NCBI GenBank assembly: GCA_016220085.1 | Contig: JACRIN010000048.1 | Coordinates: 1 to 45,678, forward strand | From: Planctomycetota bacterium | Lineage (GTDB): Bacteria > Planctomycetota > UBA1135 > GCA-002686595 | Reading direction: 5' to 3' | Length of the DNA: 45,678 nt | Shown here: positions 1 to 7,431 of the stretch, in pieces | Numbering within the stretch: position 1 is the first letter of the stretch | Layout: each line of letters begins with the position of its first letter | The notes under the pieces: generated by a model | What the model saw: only the letters and a program-made list of their open reading frames with translations | Database searches by the model: none | Told to the model about the DNA's origin: nothing | Program-made: the position numbers and the translations under genes

Positions 1-129
1 ATCCGCGCCAGGATCAACCGCAAGCCGCTCGAGACGCCGGCGACGAAGCTCGGCCTCGAGGATCATCCGTGGAGCGTCGGCGAACTCCTTCGCTGGCGCG
101 TTTTCCCCTCCGTCTTGGCACAGCGGTGA
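1..129 (+). CDS. C-terminal tail of an unidentified protein, possibly an IS1-like transposase (partial)
   Basis: A reading frame is open from the first base of the window and stops at 127-129, giving 42 residues of a protein that begins outside the window. The tail contains TPATKLGLEDHPWSVGELL. This resembles the C-terminal pattern TPA-x3-G-[IL]-x-DH-x-W-[ST]-x2-EL seen in IS1-like DDE transposases, where it follows a basic region. That resemblance comes from memory of the family and cannot be confirmed here. No terminal inverted repeat was found just downstream. It could equally be the end of an ordinary gene co-directional with the permease that follows. Confidence 0.35.
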   Translation: MRARINRKPLETPATKLGLEDHPWSVGELLRWRVFPSVLAQR

Positions 130-186
130 GAGGCAGTGTCCCACGTCGTGCACGCGACGCGGGGGGCCGTTACCCTCGTGCGCCCG

Positions 187-1173
187 ATGTCCGCCGCGAA
201 CCGACAGCACTCGATCGAACGCAAGGCGGCGCTCGCGCTGCTCGCGGTGACGCTCGTCTGGGGGCTGACGTTCGTCTGGATGAAGCAGGCGATCGACGCC
301 GACGACGCGAGCGTCGGGCGGGACTTGGGGCTGTTCACGATCGCGCTCTTCCTCGTCCTGCGCTTCGGGGTCGCCGCGTTGGTGCTCGCGCTCACCGTGC
401 CGAGCGCGCGTCGCGGCTTGAACGCGCGAGTCTGGCTCGGCGGGCTCTGGCTCGGCGGGTTGCTCTTCTGCGGCTTCGTGTTGCAGATGTTCGGCCTCGA
501 AGGCGTCTCGCCGGCGGTGTCGGCGTTCTTGACCAGTCTCTACGTCGTCTTCACCGCGCTGCTCTCCGCCGCGGTCGCTCGCAAGGCGCCGCATCCGGTG
601 CTGATCCTCGGCGCGTTGCTCGCGACGTTCGGTGGCGCGTTCATCGGCGGGCCGCCGCAGCTGACCTTCGGACTCGGCGAGTGGCTGACGGTCGGCTGCG
701 CGCTCGTATTCGCCGGGCACATTCTCGCGACCGATCGCATCACCAAGAACGTCGCGCCGATGCCGGTGACGCTGGCTTCGTTCATCGTGGTAACCGCCGC
801 GTCGCTGCCGTTGCTCGTCGGGTTCGGACTCGGCGCGCACGTCGGAGGCGACGAAGTGCTCCAACTCGTCACCCATCGCACCTTCCTGATCCCGCTCCTC
901 GGCTCGTCGTTGCTCGCGACCGTCGTCGCCATCTCGCTGATGAACGTGTTCCAGCGCGAACTGGACCCCGTGCGCGCCGCGATTCTGTACGCGATCGAGC
1001 CGGTCTGGGCGGCCCTCATCTCGATCGGTGTCGGGTCGGACTCGTTCAATCGCTGGCTGTGGATCGGCGGCGGGGCGTTGCTCGCGGGCAACGTGATCGC
1101 CGAGCTCGGGCCGCTGCTCGCCCGCCGCCGCGCCGCCGCGCCGCCCGATCGGCCCGATCGTGAGGGTGCGTAG
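187..1173 (+). CDS. EamA/DMT-family permease
   Basis: Predicted 328-residue inner-membrane permease of the drug/metabolite transporter superfamily, with about ten hydrophobic segments arranged as two EamA repeats. The first helix (ALLAVTLVWGLTFVWMK) has the usual W-G-x-x-F-x-x-x-K pattern of EamA repeat 1. The second repeat contains NVFQRELDPVRAAILYAIEPVWAA, shortened here, which matches the end-of-repeat motif (E-P-V-x-A). I chose the ATG at 187 over an upstream GTG at 136 because the extra residues are hydrophilic and the first helix then starts about 15 residues in. A TACCCT element at 171-176 lies only ten bases before this ATG, so the transcript may be nearly leaderless. The substrate cannot be predicted. 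Confidence 0.85.
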   Translation: MSAANRQHSIERKAALALLAVTLVWGLTFVWMKQAIDADDASVGRDLGLFTIALFLVLRFGVAALVLALTVPSARRGLNARVWLGGLWLGGLLFCGFVLQMFGLEGVSPAVSAFLTSLYVVFTALLSAAVARKAPHPVLILGALLATFGGAFIGGPPQLTFGLGEWLTVGCALVFAGHILATDRITKNVAPMPVTLASFIVVTAASLPLLVGFGLGAHVGGDEVLQLVTHRTFLIPLLGSSLLATVVAISLMNVFQRELDPVRAAILYAIEPVWAALISIGVGSDSFNRWLWIGGGALLAGNVIAELGPLLARRRAAAPPDRPDREGA

Positions 1174-1192
1174 CCGCTAAGCTGCGCCGTCG

Positions 1193-1221
1193 TTCCAGGT
1201 TCGTCGGGCGAGGGCTACAAT
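1193..1221 (+). promoter_or_regulatory. Candidate sigma-70-type promoter of the DUF59 gene
   Basis: TACAAT at 1216-1221 matches the bacterial -10 consensus in five of six positions and stands out in GC-rich surroundings. A weak -35 (TTCCAG, 1193-1198) lies 17 bases upstream. The ATG at 1243 follows 21 bases after the -10. This was found by eye only. Confidence 0.4.
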
Positions 1222-1242
1222 CCGGAGCTCGCGATTCTCCCC

Positions 1243-1575
1243 ATGACCCAAGAACCCACGTCCATGAGCAGCCAACTCGACCAGATCTACGCCGAGCTGA
1301 AGCAGGTCTATGACCCCGAGATTCCGGTCAACATCGTCGACCTTGGGCTCGTGTACGACGTGAAGTGCGCCGACGGCGTGTGCAACGTCACGATGACGCT
1401 GACCTCGCAGTCGTGCCCGGAAGCGAAGACGATCCCCGAGATGGTGCGTCGCCGCGTCAACACCGTGAACGGTGTCACGTCGACCGAGGTCGTCGTCGTG
1501 TGGGAGCCGCAGTGGACGCCGCAGCGCATTTCCGAGGACGGCCGCAAGATCCTCGGCATCGGCGAGGACGAGTAG
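1243..1575 (+). CDS. DUF59 / MIP18-family Fe-S assembly factor (SufT-like)
   Basis: A 110-residue protein that is almost entirely one DUF59 domain. It contains the family signature YDPEIPVNIVDLGLVYDV near residues 25-42 and the conserved Cys in TLTSQSCP. Proteins of this family (SufT, PaaD, eukaryotic MIP18/CIA2) help assemble or transfer Fe-S clusters in the cytoplasm. A client role for the Fe-S-rich ActB and KorAB proteins in this window is possible but is inference. A second ATG at 1264 (MSSQLDQIY) would give a 103-residue protein that still covers the domain, and neither start has a clear Shine-Dalgarno site. The gene stands alone, downstream of the permease and convergent with the GH16 gene, and the two are separated by a strong hairpin. 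Confidence 0.85.
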   Translation: MTQEPTSMSSQLDQIYAELKQVYDPEIPVNIVDLGLVYDVKCADGVCNVTMTLTSQSCPEAKTIPEMVRRRVNTVNGVTSTEVVVVWEPQWTPQRISEDGRKILGIGEDE

Positions 1576-1590
1576 TCGAGCCGAGCTCAT

Positions 1591-1630
1591 CGCACGGGCC
1601 GCGTCGACGTCGTTCGACGCGGCCCGTGCG
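1591..1630. terminator. 17-bp perfect hairpin between convergent genes
   Basis: Perfect inverted repeat with arms at 1591-1607 and 1614-1630 and a 6-base loop. It lies between the stop of the DUF59 gene (1575) and the stop of the convergent GH16 gene (1643). There is no T-tract on either side, so it is a hairpin-type, probably bidirectional, terminator or transcript stabiliser rather than a classical intrinsic terminator. Confidence 0.7.
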
Positions 1631-1642
1631 CGTTCCATGGGC

Positions 1643-2515
1643 TCACTCGCGTTGCCAGACGCGTACCCAGTCGACCTCGAAGCGAGCCGGGAACTCGGTC
1701 GCGCTCGGATCGCCGCCCGCCGTGCCTCCGATCGCGAGGTTCAAGATCACGTGCTGCGGCTCGCGAAACGGCAACGCGCGATCGGGGCTGTCGTTGCGCG
1801 CTCGCGCGACGTCGACCTCGTTCAGCAAGCGGCCATCGACGAAGAAGCGGGTCCGCTCGGCGTCCCAATCCATGCGCCAGACGTGGAAGCGCGAGCTCCA
1901 GGCCCCAATTCCATCGTCGCGATCGTCGCTATAGTCGCCGGCGAGCTGCGCGAGCGGCGTCGTCGAAGCGTCCCACACCGCCGCGCCCGACTTCGGGCTC
2001 GCCCACGCCGCGTTCGCGAGCAGCGTGCCGCGAAAGTACTCCATGATGTCGAGCTCGCCGCACCCCGGCCACGGCCGTGCGGTGCCGACCGTCCAGAACG
2101 CCGGCCACAGTCCGGGGCGAGTGTCGATGCGTGCCTTGAGCTCGAAGCGGCCGTAAAGCCACTCGTGCAACCCGTGCGTCTTGATCGATCCCGACGTGAA
2201 TTCGCCGAACTCGCGCGAACGACGCCAGTCCTTCGACCCCGACTCGAAGTTCGGGTTCGCGCGTCGTTCGCGGCGCGACTCGAGCAGGAGCACGCCGTCC
2301 TCGCGGCGCACGTTCTCGGGCGCGTACCACTGGAGCTCCTGATTGCGAACGAAGCCCTGCTCGTAGACCCAATCGCATTCGTCGACCGGACCCTCGCCAG
2401 AGAACTCGTCGTGCCAGACGAGCTTCCAGCCCGGTTCACCGGCGATGCGCTCTTGCCCGGCGCACGCACTCGCTCCCGCGGCGAGCGCGACCGCGATCAG
2501 AGCCCGCGAGTCCAT
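1643..2515 (-). CDS. Glycoside hydrolase family 16 lipoprotein (beta-glucanase/laminarinase-like)
   Basis: A 290-residue exported protein. Residues 1-18 form a hydrophobic signal ending in ASAC, so lipid attachment at C18 is likely although the lipobox is imperfect. The rest is a single GH16 jelly-roll domain. KLVWHDEFSG near residues 31-40 is the usual entry strand, and GELDIMEYF carries the catalytic ExDxxE motif (E154, D156, E159). GH16 enzymes cleave beta-1,3 or beta-1,3/1,4 glucans, laminarin, agar or carrageenan; the exact substrate cannot be read here. The ATG at 2515 overlaps the end of the radical SAM gene by 19 bases, so the two are probably co-transcribed and translationally coupled. 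That pairing has no obvious functional logic. Confidence 0.9.
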   Translation of the reverse strand: MDSRALIAVALAAGASACAGQERIAGEPGWKLVWHDEFSGEGPVDECDWVYEQGFVRNQELQWYAPENVRREDGVLLLESRRERRANPNFESGSKDWRRSREFGEFTSGSIKTHGLHEWLYGRFELKARIDTRPGLWPAFWTVGTARPWPGCGELDIMEYFRGTLLANAAWASPKSGAAVWDASTTPLAQLAGDYSDDRDDGIGAWSSRFHVWRMDWDAERTRFFVDGRLLNEVDVARARNDSPDRALPFREPQHVILNLAIGGTAGGDPSATEFPARFEVDWVRVWQRE

Positions 2516-3375
2516 TCCGGGCGAAACCGTGCGTTGCGCGGATCGTCGAGCACCGCATCGAGCGCGGCGACGAGCTTCGCCTGGTCCTTCGGCAGCGCCC
2601 CACCGAGCGCCAGGTAGTTGCTGGCGTGATTCGAACGGAAGACCGTGCCGTCGAGGCGCAGCGCGGCCAGGAACTCGCGCAGCTCGCGAGCCAGCTCGAT
2701 CGGAGCGAGCTCGTCGACCTCGCCTCGCGCCGCTTCGTCCCAAAGCGGCGTGCCTTCGACCGGCGTCATCACCAAGGTGCTGACGAAGCGCGGTTGGATC
2801 GCGTTGACGACGCGCGCGGAGTTGCGCGCGTGCTCCAGCGAGCGAGCGCGATTGCCCGCACCGAGCAAGATCATCGTCGAGAGCTTCACTCCCGCATCGT
2901 GCGCCTTCTTCGCGACGCGGATCAGCTCCGTCGAATCGACACCCTTCTTCAGTCGCTCGAGAACCTGGTCGTCGCCGCTCTCGATGCCGAGGTAGTAGAG
3001 GGAGAGCCCAGCCTCGCGCAGCGCAGCCAGCTCATCGACCTTGCGCACCGCGAGCGCTTGTGGCGACGCGTAGCAACTGACGCGCTGGAGTCCCGGAAAT
3101 GCCGCGCGCAGGCGCGCGAGCACGTCCAGCAGGAACGAGCTCTTCGCGATCAGCGCATCGCCGTCGGCGAGGAACACCTTGCGCGTGTCGGGCTCCGCGC
3201 GCGAAGCCCACTCGACCTCGCGCGCGAGCTCCTCGATCGGCCGCACGCGAAAGCGCTTCGCGCGGTACATCGCGCAGAACGTGCACTCGTTGTAACTGCA
3301 GCCGATCGTCGCCTGCAGGATCAGGCTGTCGGCCTCCGACGGCGGTCGGTAGAGCGTGCCTTCGTATCGAATCAT
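2497..3375 (-). CDS. Radical SAM protein with a CX4CX2C cluster motif
   Basis: A 292-residue cytoplasmic protein of the radical SAM superfamily. The cluster motif near the N-terminus is GCSYNECTFC with cysteines at 26, 31 and 34, i.e. CX4CX2C rather than the commonest CX3CX2C. The motif is followed by YRAKRFRVRP, and later by GIESGDD, a typical SAM-binding element in this fold. Similar stand-alone radical SAM proteins exist in many bacteria without an assigned reaction. There is no B12-binding or TRAM domain, and no SPASM extension is visible. It starts 25 bases after the TPR gene and overlaps the GH16 gene, so these three probably form one unit. Its substrate is unknown. Confidence 0.85.
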   Translation of the reverse strand: MIRYEGTLYRPPSEADSLILQATIGCSYNECTFCAMYRAKRFRVRPIEELAREVEWASRAEPDTRKVFLADGDALIAKSSFLLDVLARLRAAFPGLQRVSCYASPQALAVRKVDELAALREAGLSLYYLGIESGDDQVLERLKKGVDSTELIRVAKKAHDAGVKLSTMILLGAGNRARSLEHARNSARVVNAIQPRFVSTLVMTPVEGTPLWDEAARGEVDELAPIELARELREFLAALRLDGTVFRSNHASNYLALGGALPKDQAKLVAALDAVLDDPRNARFRPEWTRGL

Positions 3376-3400
3376 CGCGCGCGAACGCCCCGCCGTCGGC

Positions 3401-3781
3401 TCACTGCACGACGTGCATCGGACCCGGCCCGCTCGGCGGCGGCGCCTTCGGGTTCTTCTTCAGCTCTTCCTTCCACGAGAGCATGCGCGCCTGCGCAGCG
3501 GCTTGCTCGGCCTCGGGGATCATGCCCTTGCGCTGGAGGAAGATCGAAAGCGACGTGAACGCGAAGGCGTCGGTGGGCGTCAGCTTGATCACGCGCTGGA
3601 CGTTCTCGATCGCCTCGTCCTGACGGCCGAGCTTCGACTGCGCGGTCGCCATCGCGTGGATCACGTCGACCCAGTCGGGCTGCAACTCGAGGGCGGCGCG
3701 GTACTCCACGATCGACTCCTCGAACTTGCTCTGTCCGAAGAGCTTCAGTCCCTGGAGATAGTGAGTCTTTGCATCAGCCAC
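3401..3781 (-). CDS. Small TPR-repeat protein
   Basis: A 126-residue soluble protein made of about three tetratricopeptide repeats (for example LKLFGQSKFEESIVEYRAAL and HAMATAQSKLGRQDEAIENV), with a short Pro-rich C-terminal tail. TPR proteins are protein-interaction scaffolds, and no catalytic residues are visible. The start is GTG at 3781, supported by a good Shine-Dalgarno site GGAGG (3794-3790) eight bases upstream. A TATCCT element (3814-3809) could be the -10 box. It is the first gene of a likely three-gene unit with the radical SAM and GH16 genes. Confidence 0.85.
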   Translation of the reverse strand: MADAKTHYLQGLKLFGQSKFEESIVEYRAALELQPDWVDVIHAMATAQSKLGRQDEAIENVQRVIKLTPTDAFAFTSLSIFLQRKGMIPEAEQAAAQARMLSWKEELKKNPKAPPPSGPGPMHVVQ

Positions 3782-3926
3782 GGGTTTCGCCTCCGAGTTT
3801 CCGATCCGAGGATAGCACGGCGCCGAGCGGAACCGTCCGGCCCGCCACCACGAGGCGCGCCGCTCGCGTGCGTGCTGCGCGCCTCGAAAGTCCCTGCGAG
3901 ACCGTGCGGGACGGTCCCGCGACCGA

Positions 3927-5609
3927 TCACATGCCGGCCTTGATGCCGAGCTTCGCGAAGCCCTTCTCTTCGAAGTTCTTCCGGAACATGTCGCGCAGCT
4001 TGGTCGCGGCCGTGTCGTACGCGGCCTTGTCGGTCCAGGTGTTGCGCGGGTTCAAGATCTCCGCGGGCACGCCCGGGCACGACTTCGGCATCTTCAAGTT
4101 GAACGTCGGGTGCAGCTCGTACTCGACCTCATCGAGCGCGCCCGAGAGCGCCGCGTTGAGCAGCGCGCGCGTGTGCTTGATCGAAATTCGCTTGCCGACG
4201 CCGTAGGCGCCGCCGCTCCATCCGGTGTTGAGCAGGATGCAGCGAGCGTGGTGCTTCTGCATCTTCTCCCCGAGCAGCTTTGCGTACACCGACGGCTTGT
4301 GGGCCATGAACGGCGCTCCGAAGCAGGCGCTGAACGCCGCCTTGGGCTCGGTGACGCCGACCTCGGTGCCAGCGAGCTTCGCGGTGAAGCCCGAGACGAA
4401 GTGGTACATGACCTGCTCGGCGTCGAGCACCGCGACCGGCGGCAACACACCGAACGCGTCCGCGGTCAAGAGCACGATCGTCTCCGGGTGCGGGCCTTGG
4501 GCCTGCGGCATCACGTTCGGGTTTGCGGTCAGCGGATAGCTGAATCGCGTGTTCTCCGTGATCGACTTGTAGGTGAGATCCAGCTCCTGCGGATCGCACT
4601 CCTCCATCTTCTTGCCCTTCGCGGGCGGCACGTTCTCGATGATCGTGCCGGACTTGGAAAGCGCGGCCGCGATGACGGGTTCGGCTTCCTTGCTGAGGTC
4701 GATCAGCTTCGCGTAGCAGCCGTCCTCGAGGTTGCAGAGACCGGCGTCGCTCCAAATCGTCTCGTCATCACCGATCAGGCGACGGTCAGGATCGGCCGAC
4801 AGCGTCGTCTTCCCGGTGCCCGACAGACCGAACAGGATCGCCGCATCGCCGCGGGGTCCGACGTTCGCCGAGCAGTGCATCGACAGACGGCCTTGCAGCG
4901 GCAGCAGGTAGTTGCCGACGGTGAAGATCGTCTTCTTCACCACGCCGCAGTAGTCGGCGCGGCCGGCGACCAGACAGATCTTGTTCTTGACGTCGATGAT
5001 GATCGCGGCTTCCGCGCGCGAGCCGTCGCGTTCGGGCACGCAGACGAACGACGGAACGTTCAGCATCGTCCAGCGGCGCGCGGCGACGTCCTTCACCCCA
5101 ACCAGGTCCTTGGGGAACATGTTGTGGGCGAACATCGCGTGTGCTGCGTACTCACCGACGAAGCGGTACGGGATCGCGAAGTCCGGGTCGGCGCCGACGA
5201 AGACGTCCTTGACGTAGAGCTGCGACTTCTTGTTGTTGACGTGCTCGACGACGCGCTTGAGCAGACCCTGGTACTTCTCCGGGTCGTAGCGCTGCATGTC
5301 GTCCTTCCACCAGAACACGTCCGCGATCTCAGGCCAGCAGACGGCGTAGGTGTCCTTGACGCGGCGGCCGGTGCAATCCGGGTCTGTGTAGTAGACGAGC
5401 GGGCCCTTCGTGCCGAGCTTGGTCGGATAGCACTTCTGCTCGTTCGAGCCGCCGTCCTTCCGGACGCGGCCGCGGTCGCTCTTGATCGCCTCGTGGAAGA
5501 GCTCGTCCTTCGAGAGGTTGTACTTGTAGGTGACGTTCTTCAGCCCGAGGAGGCGTTCGAGCTCGGCTTTGTAGTCGGCCGGGGTCTGCGTGGCGGAGGT
5601 CGGGTTCAT
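3927..5609 (-). CDS. pckA: Phosphoenolpyruvate carboxykinase (ATP)
   Basis: A 560-residue cytoplasmic enzyme that converts oxaloacetate and ATP to phosphoenolpyruvate, CO2 and ADP, the entry step of gluconeogenesis. Visible signatures are MHCSAN (244-249), the kinase-1a P-loop GLSGTGKTTLS (261-271), the kinase-2 metal site LIGDDE (278-283), and RFSYPLTANPNVMP later. The protein is slightly longer than the usual 530-540 residues. The ATG at 5609 begins MNPTSATQTP; upstream in-frame residues look like leader. A good promoter candidate (5671-5699) lies about 60 bases upstream. The gene appears monocistronic. It may draw on carbon handled by the KorAB enzyme elsewhere in the window. Confidence 0.97.
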   Translation of the reverse strand: MNPTSATQTPADYKAELERLLGLKNVTYKYNLSKDELFHEAIKSDRGRVRKDGGSNEQKCYPTKLGTKGPLVYYTDPDCTGRRVKDTYAVCWPEIADVFWWKDDMQRYDPEKYQGLLKRVVEHVNNKKSQLYVKDVFVGADPDFAIPYRFVGEYAAHAMFAHNMFPKDLVGVKDVAARRWTMLNVPSFVCVPERDGSRAEAAIIIDVKNKICLVAGRADYCGVVKKTIFTVGNYLLPLQGRLSMHCSANVGPRGDAAILFGLSGTGKTTLSADPDRRLIGDDETIWSDAGLCNLEDGCYAKLIDLSKEAEPVIAAALSKSGTIIENVPPAKGKKMEECDPQELDLTYKSITENTRFSYPLTANPNVMPQAQGPHPETIVLLTADAFGVLPPVAVLDAEQVMYHFVSGFTAKLAGTEVGVTEPKAAFSACFGAPFMAHKPSVYAKLLGEKMQKHHARCILLNTGWSGGAYGVGKRISIKHTRALLNAALSGALDEVEYELHPTFNLKMPKSCPGVPAEILNPRNTWTDKAAYDTAATKLRDMFRKNFEEKGFAKLGIKAGM

Positions 5610-5670
5610 GTGGATCGGATGGGGTGGGGCCGCGCTTTCGCGGTCTTGCGAAGCGTTGAAAGAGCCCGCC

Positions 5671-5699
5671 AGATTATCCCGAGCGACCAGAATCACCAA
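5671..5699 (-). promoter_or_regulatory. Candidate pckA promoter
   Basis: On the minus strand, TTGGTG (5699-5694) and TAATCT (5676-5671) are separated by exactly 17 bases, 62 bases before the pckA ATG. The same -35 hexamer with the same spacing occurs before mutS. Found by eye; moderate support. Confidence 0.5.
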
Positions 5700-5814
5700 G
5701 TAGACCGAAGGCGCAGAACCCGTGCGACAGCCGCCTGAGCGGGCAAGTTCGGCGCGGAGGCGCCAGGTGCCGCCTCTCGAACGGGCGGTCGATGCCCGCG
5801 GCCCGGCAGCTTGC

Positions 5815-6786
5815 CTAAGCGCGCGGCGCGGCGAGGCGCTGGCGGTACCAGTCGACCGTCTCGCGCAGACCGTCGCGCCAGCCCACGCGCGGGGCGTAAC
5901 CGAGCCACTTCGAGGCGCGCTCGAGCGACGCGACCGAGTGCTTCACGTCGCCGGCGCGCGCGGGCTCGTACCGCGGCTCGACCGAGCTCCCGAGTTGCGT
6001 CGCCATCGCCCGGAAGAGTTCGTTGATCGTTATGCGCGAGCCCGAGCCCACATTGACGACCGCTCCGGCAGGCAGGTCGTGCTCGATCGCGAGCAGGTTC
6101 GCCTGGACGACGTTGGCGATGTACGTGAAGTCGCGCGTCTGCTCGCCGTCGCCGTAGACCGTCGGTCGGCGACCTTCGATCAACGCCTTCGCGAAGATCG
6201 CGATCACGCCGGTGTACGGCGAATCATCGACCTGGCGTGGACCGAAGACGTTGAAGTAGCGCAGCGACACCGTCTTGAGTCCGTGCACGTGCCCCCAGAC
6301 CGAGAGCAGGTGCTCGCCGCCGACCTTGGACGACGCGTACGGCGAGAGCGGATGCGGCAACATCGCCTCGTGCTTCGGGAGCTCCTCGGTATCTCCGTAC
6401 GCTGCCGACGAAGCGGCGAAGACGACCCGCTGCACTCCCGATTCACGGGCCGCTTCGAGCAGGTTGAGTGTTCCGCCGACATTGATCGCATAGCAGCGGT
6501 TCGGGTCGTGGATGCTCTGCGGCACCGAGACCTGCGCGGCCTCGTGGAAGAGTGCCGTGACGCCCCTGCATGCCTCTTTCGCGGCGCGCGGATCGGCGAT
6601 GTCGCCTTCGAGGAACTCCACCGGCGCGCCGCTGCCGACCAGACCGACCGCCAAGTGCGCGAGGTTCTCGCGTCTGCCGGTCACCAGGTTGTCGAGCACG
6701 CGCACGCGGTCGCCGCGGGAGACGAGCGCGCTGACGAGGTGGGACCCGATGAAACCGGCACCGCCGGTGACGAGATGGATGGACAT
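5815..6786 (-). CDS. NAD-dependent sugar epimerase/dehydratase (GalE-like)
   Basis: A 323-residue cytoplasmic short-chain dehydrogenase of the extended type acting on nucleotide sugars. Visible features are the Rossmann NAD motif GGAGFIGSH (8-16), the catalytic Ser/Tyr/Lys set with Y150 and K154 in SPYASSK, and RYFNVFGPRQ, a substrate-binding element typical of UDP-glucose 4-epimerase-like and WbpP-like enzymes. The sequence fits the UDP-N-acetylglucosamine/UDP-glucose 4-epimerase subgroup, but the exact sugar cannot be fixed. It probably supplies envelope or exopolysaccharide synthesis. A TACAGT element (6807-6802) lies 15 bases before the ATG and may be its -10 box. Confidence 0.92.
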   Translation of the reverse strand: MSIHLVTGGAGFIGSHLVSALVSRGDRVRVLDNLVTGRRENLAHLAVGLVGSGAPVEFLEGDIADPRAAKEACRGVTALFHEAAQVSVPQSIHDPNRCYAINVGGTLNLLEAARESGVQRVVFAASSAAYGDTEELPKHEAMLPHPLSPYASSKVGGEHLLSVWGHVHGLKTVSLRYFNVFGPRQVDDSPYTGVIAIFAKALIEGRRPTVYGDGEQTRDFTYIANVVQANLLAIEHDLPAGAVVNVGSGSRITINELFRAMATQLGSSVEPRYEPARAGDVKHSVASLERASKWLGYAPRVGWRDGLRETVDWYRQRLAAPRA

Positions 6787-6926
6787 GCGAGGGAGCGGAG
6801 CACTGTAGCGACCGCCTCAGTCCGGGCGCCGCGCCAGCTGCGTCAGTCGGACTCTACTTCGGTCGCTGCCGTGGCTCTGGTGGAGCAGGCGGGCCGGTGT
6901 CGACCCGGAGCCGGACCGGCGCGTGC

Positions 6927-6968
6927 AAGAAAAACACAAGCCCACCGGCGTGAACCGGTGGGCTTGTG
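6927..6968 (-). terminator. Intrinsic terminator, 14-bp stem plus T-tract
   Basis: Perfect inverted repeat with arms at 6968-6955 and 6948-6935, a 6-base loop, and TTTTTCTT immediately after it on the minus strand (6934-6927). This is a textbook Rho-independent terminator for leftward transcription, about 460 bases beyond the lpoB stop and about 140 bases upstream of the epimerase gene. Confidence 0.85.
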
Positions 6969-7136
6969 GCATCGAGAAGAGTTTAGGATCCCCAGCGCAG
7001 CCACGTGGGCTGCGCGACCCTGTGCCGGATCGACGGCGCGACCGAACGCCGGCGGGCAAAAAAAGCGGGGAGGCCCTAGCCACCGCGAACGGCCCCTTGG
7101 GAGCGTCGCGGCGCCCAGCGGGACGCCACGAAAGAA

Positions 7137-7168
7137 CTCGGGCCCGCCAGATCAGTAGCGGGCCCGGG
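7137..7168 (-). terminator. Hairpin, probable terminator
   Basis: Perfect 9-bp arms CGGGCCCGC/GCGGGCCCG (7139-7147 and 7158-7166), extendable by a G-U and a G-C pair, with a 10-base loop. On the minus strand it is followed by TTCTTT, a weak T-tract. It lies about 265 bases downstream of lpoB. Confidence 0.55.
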
Positions 7169-7431
7169 CTCAGGAGTGAAGAAGCTCTGAAGAGGTGTCG
7201 ATCTCAGGAGTGTCCGTTCGTCCTTCGTCCCTGCGCGCTGCCGCGTCTGTGTCCCCCATCCGGACAGCGCGCGCACACGTCCAAGCGAGATCGGTGGGTC
7301 GACCGAACGGGGGCGCTCGAGCCCATGGCGGACCGTCACGCAACTAATTGCAAATGAATGACTTATAGAAGAAGCGCGCGCATCGCGCGGTCCGGCGCGG
7401 ACGACGAGATGCGCGCGGGATAGCCCCAGGG

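Larger units (their letters stand above)
6787..7431. other. 645-bp gene-free region with two hairpins, possible small RNA locus
   Basis: No convincing coding sequence is present; open frames here have no family resemblance and no Shine-Dalgarno site. It contains two terminator-like hairpins on the minus strand (7137-7168 and 6927-6968), a seven-T run on the minus strand at 7066-7060, and an AT-rich patch at about 7340-7372 that is unusual for this genome. The stretch could be the long 3' untranslated region of the LpoB operon, or could hold a small RNA transcribed leftward. No tRNA, tmRNA, RNase P or SRP RNA signature was recognised. Confidence 0.5.

Noticed and set aside
4110..5738. 542-codon plus-strand open frame opposite pckA
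   Set aside because: Antisense shadow; pckA on the minus strand has all catalytic motifs.
6817..7083. 88-codon minus-strand frame in the gap upstream of the epimerase gene
   Set aside because: It overlaps a strong intrinsic terminator, has no Shine-Dalgarno site and an Arg/Ser-rich composition typical of non-coding GC-rich DNA.
6787..7431. tRNA, tmRNA, RNase P RNA or SRP RNA gene
   Set aside because: I looked for T-arm, tag-frame, P4 and SRP loop signatures on both strands and found none.
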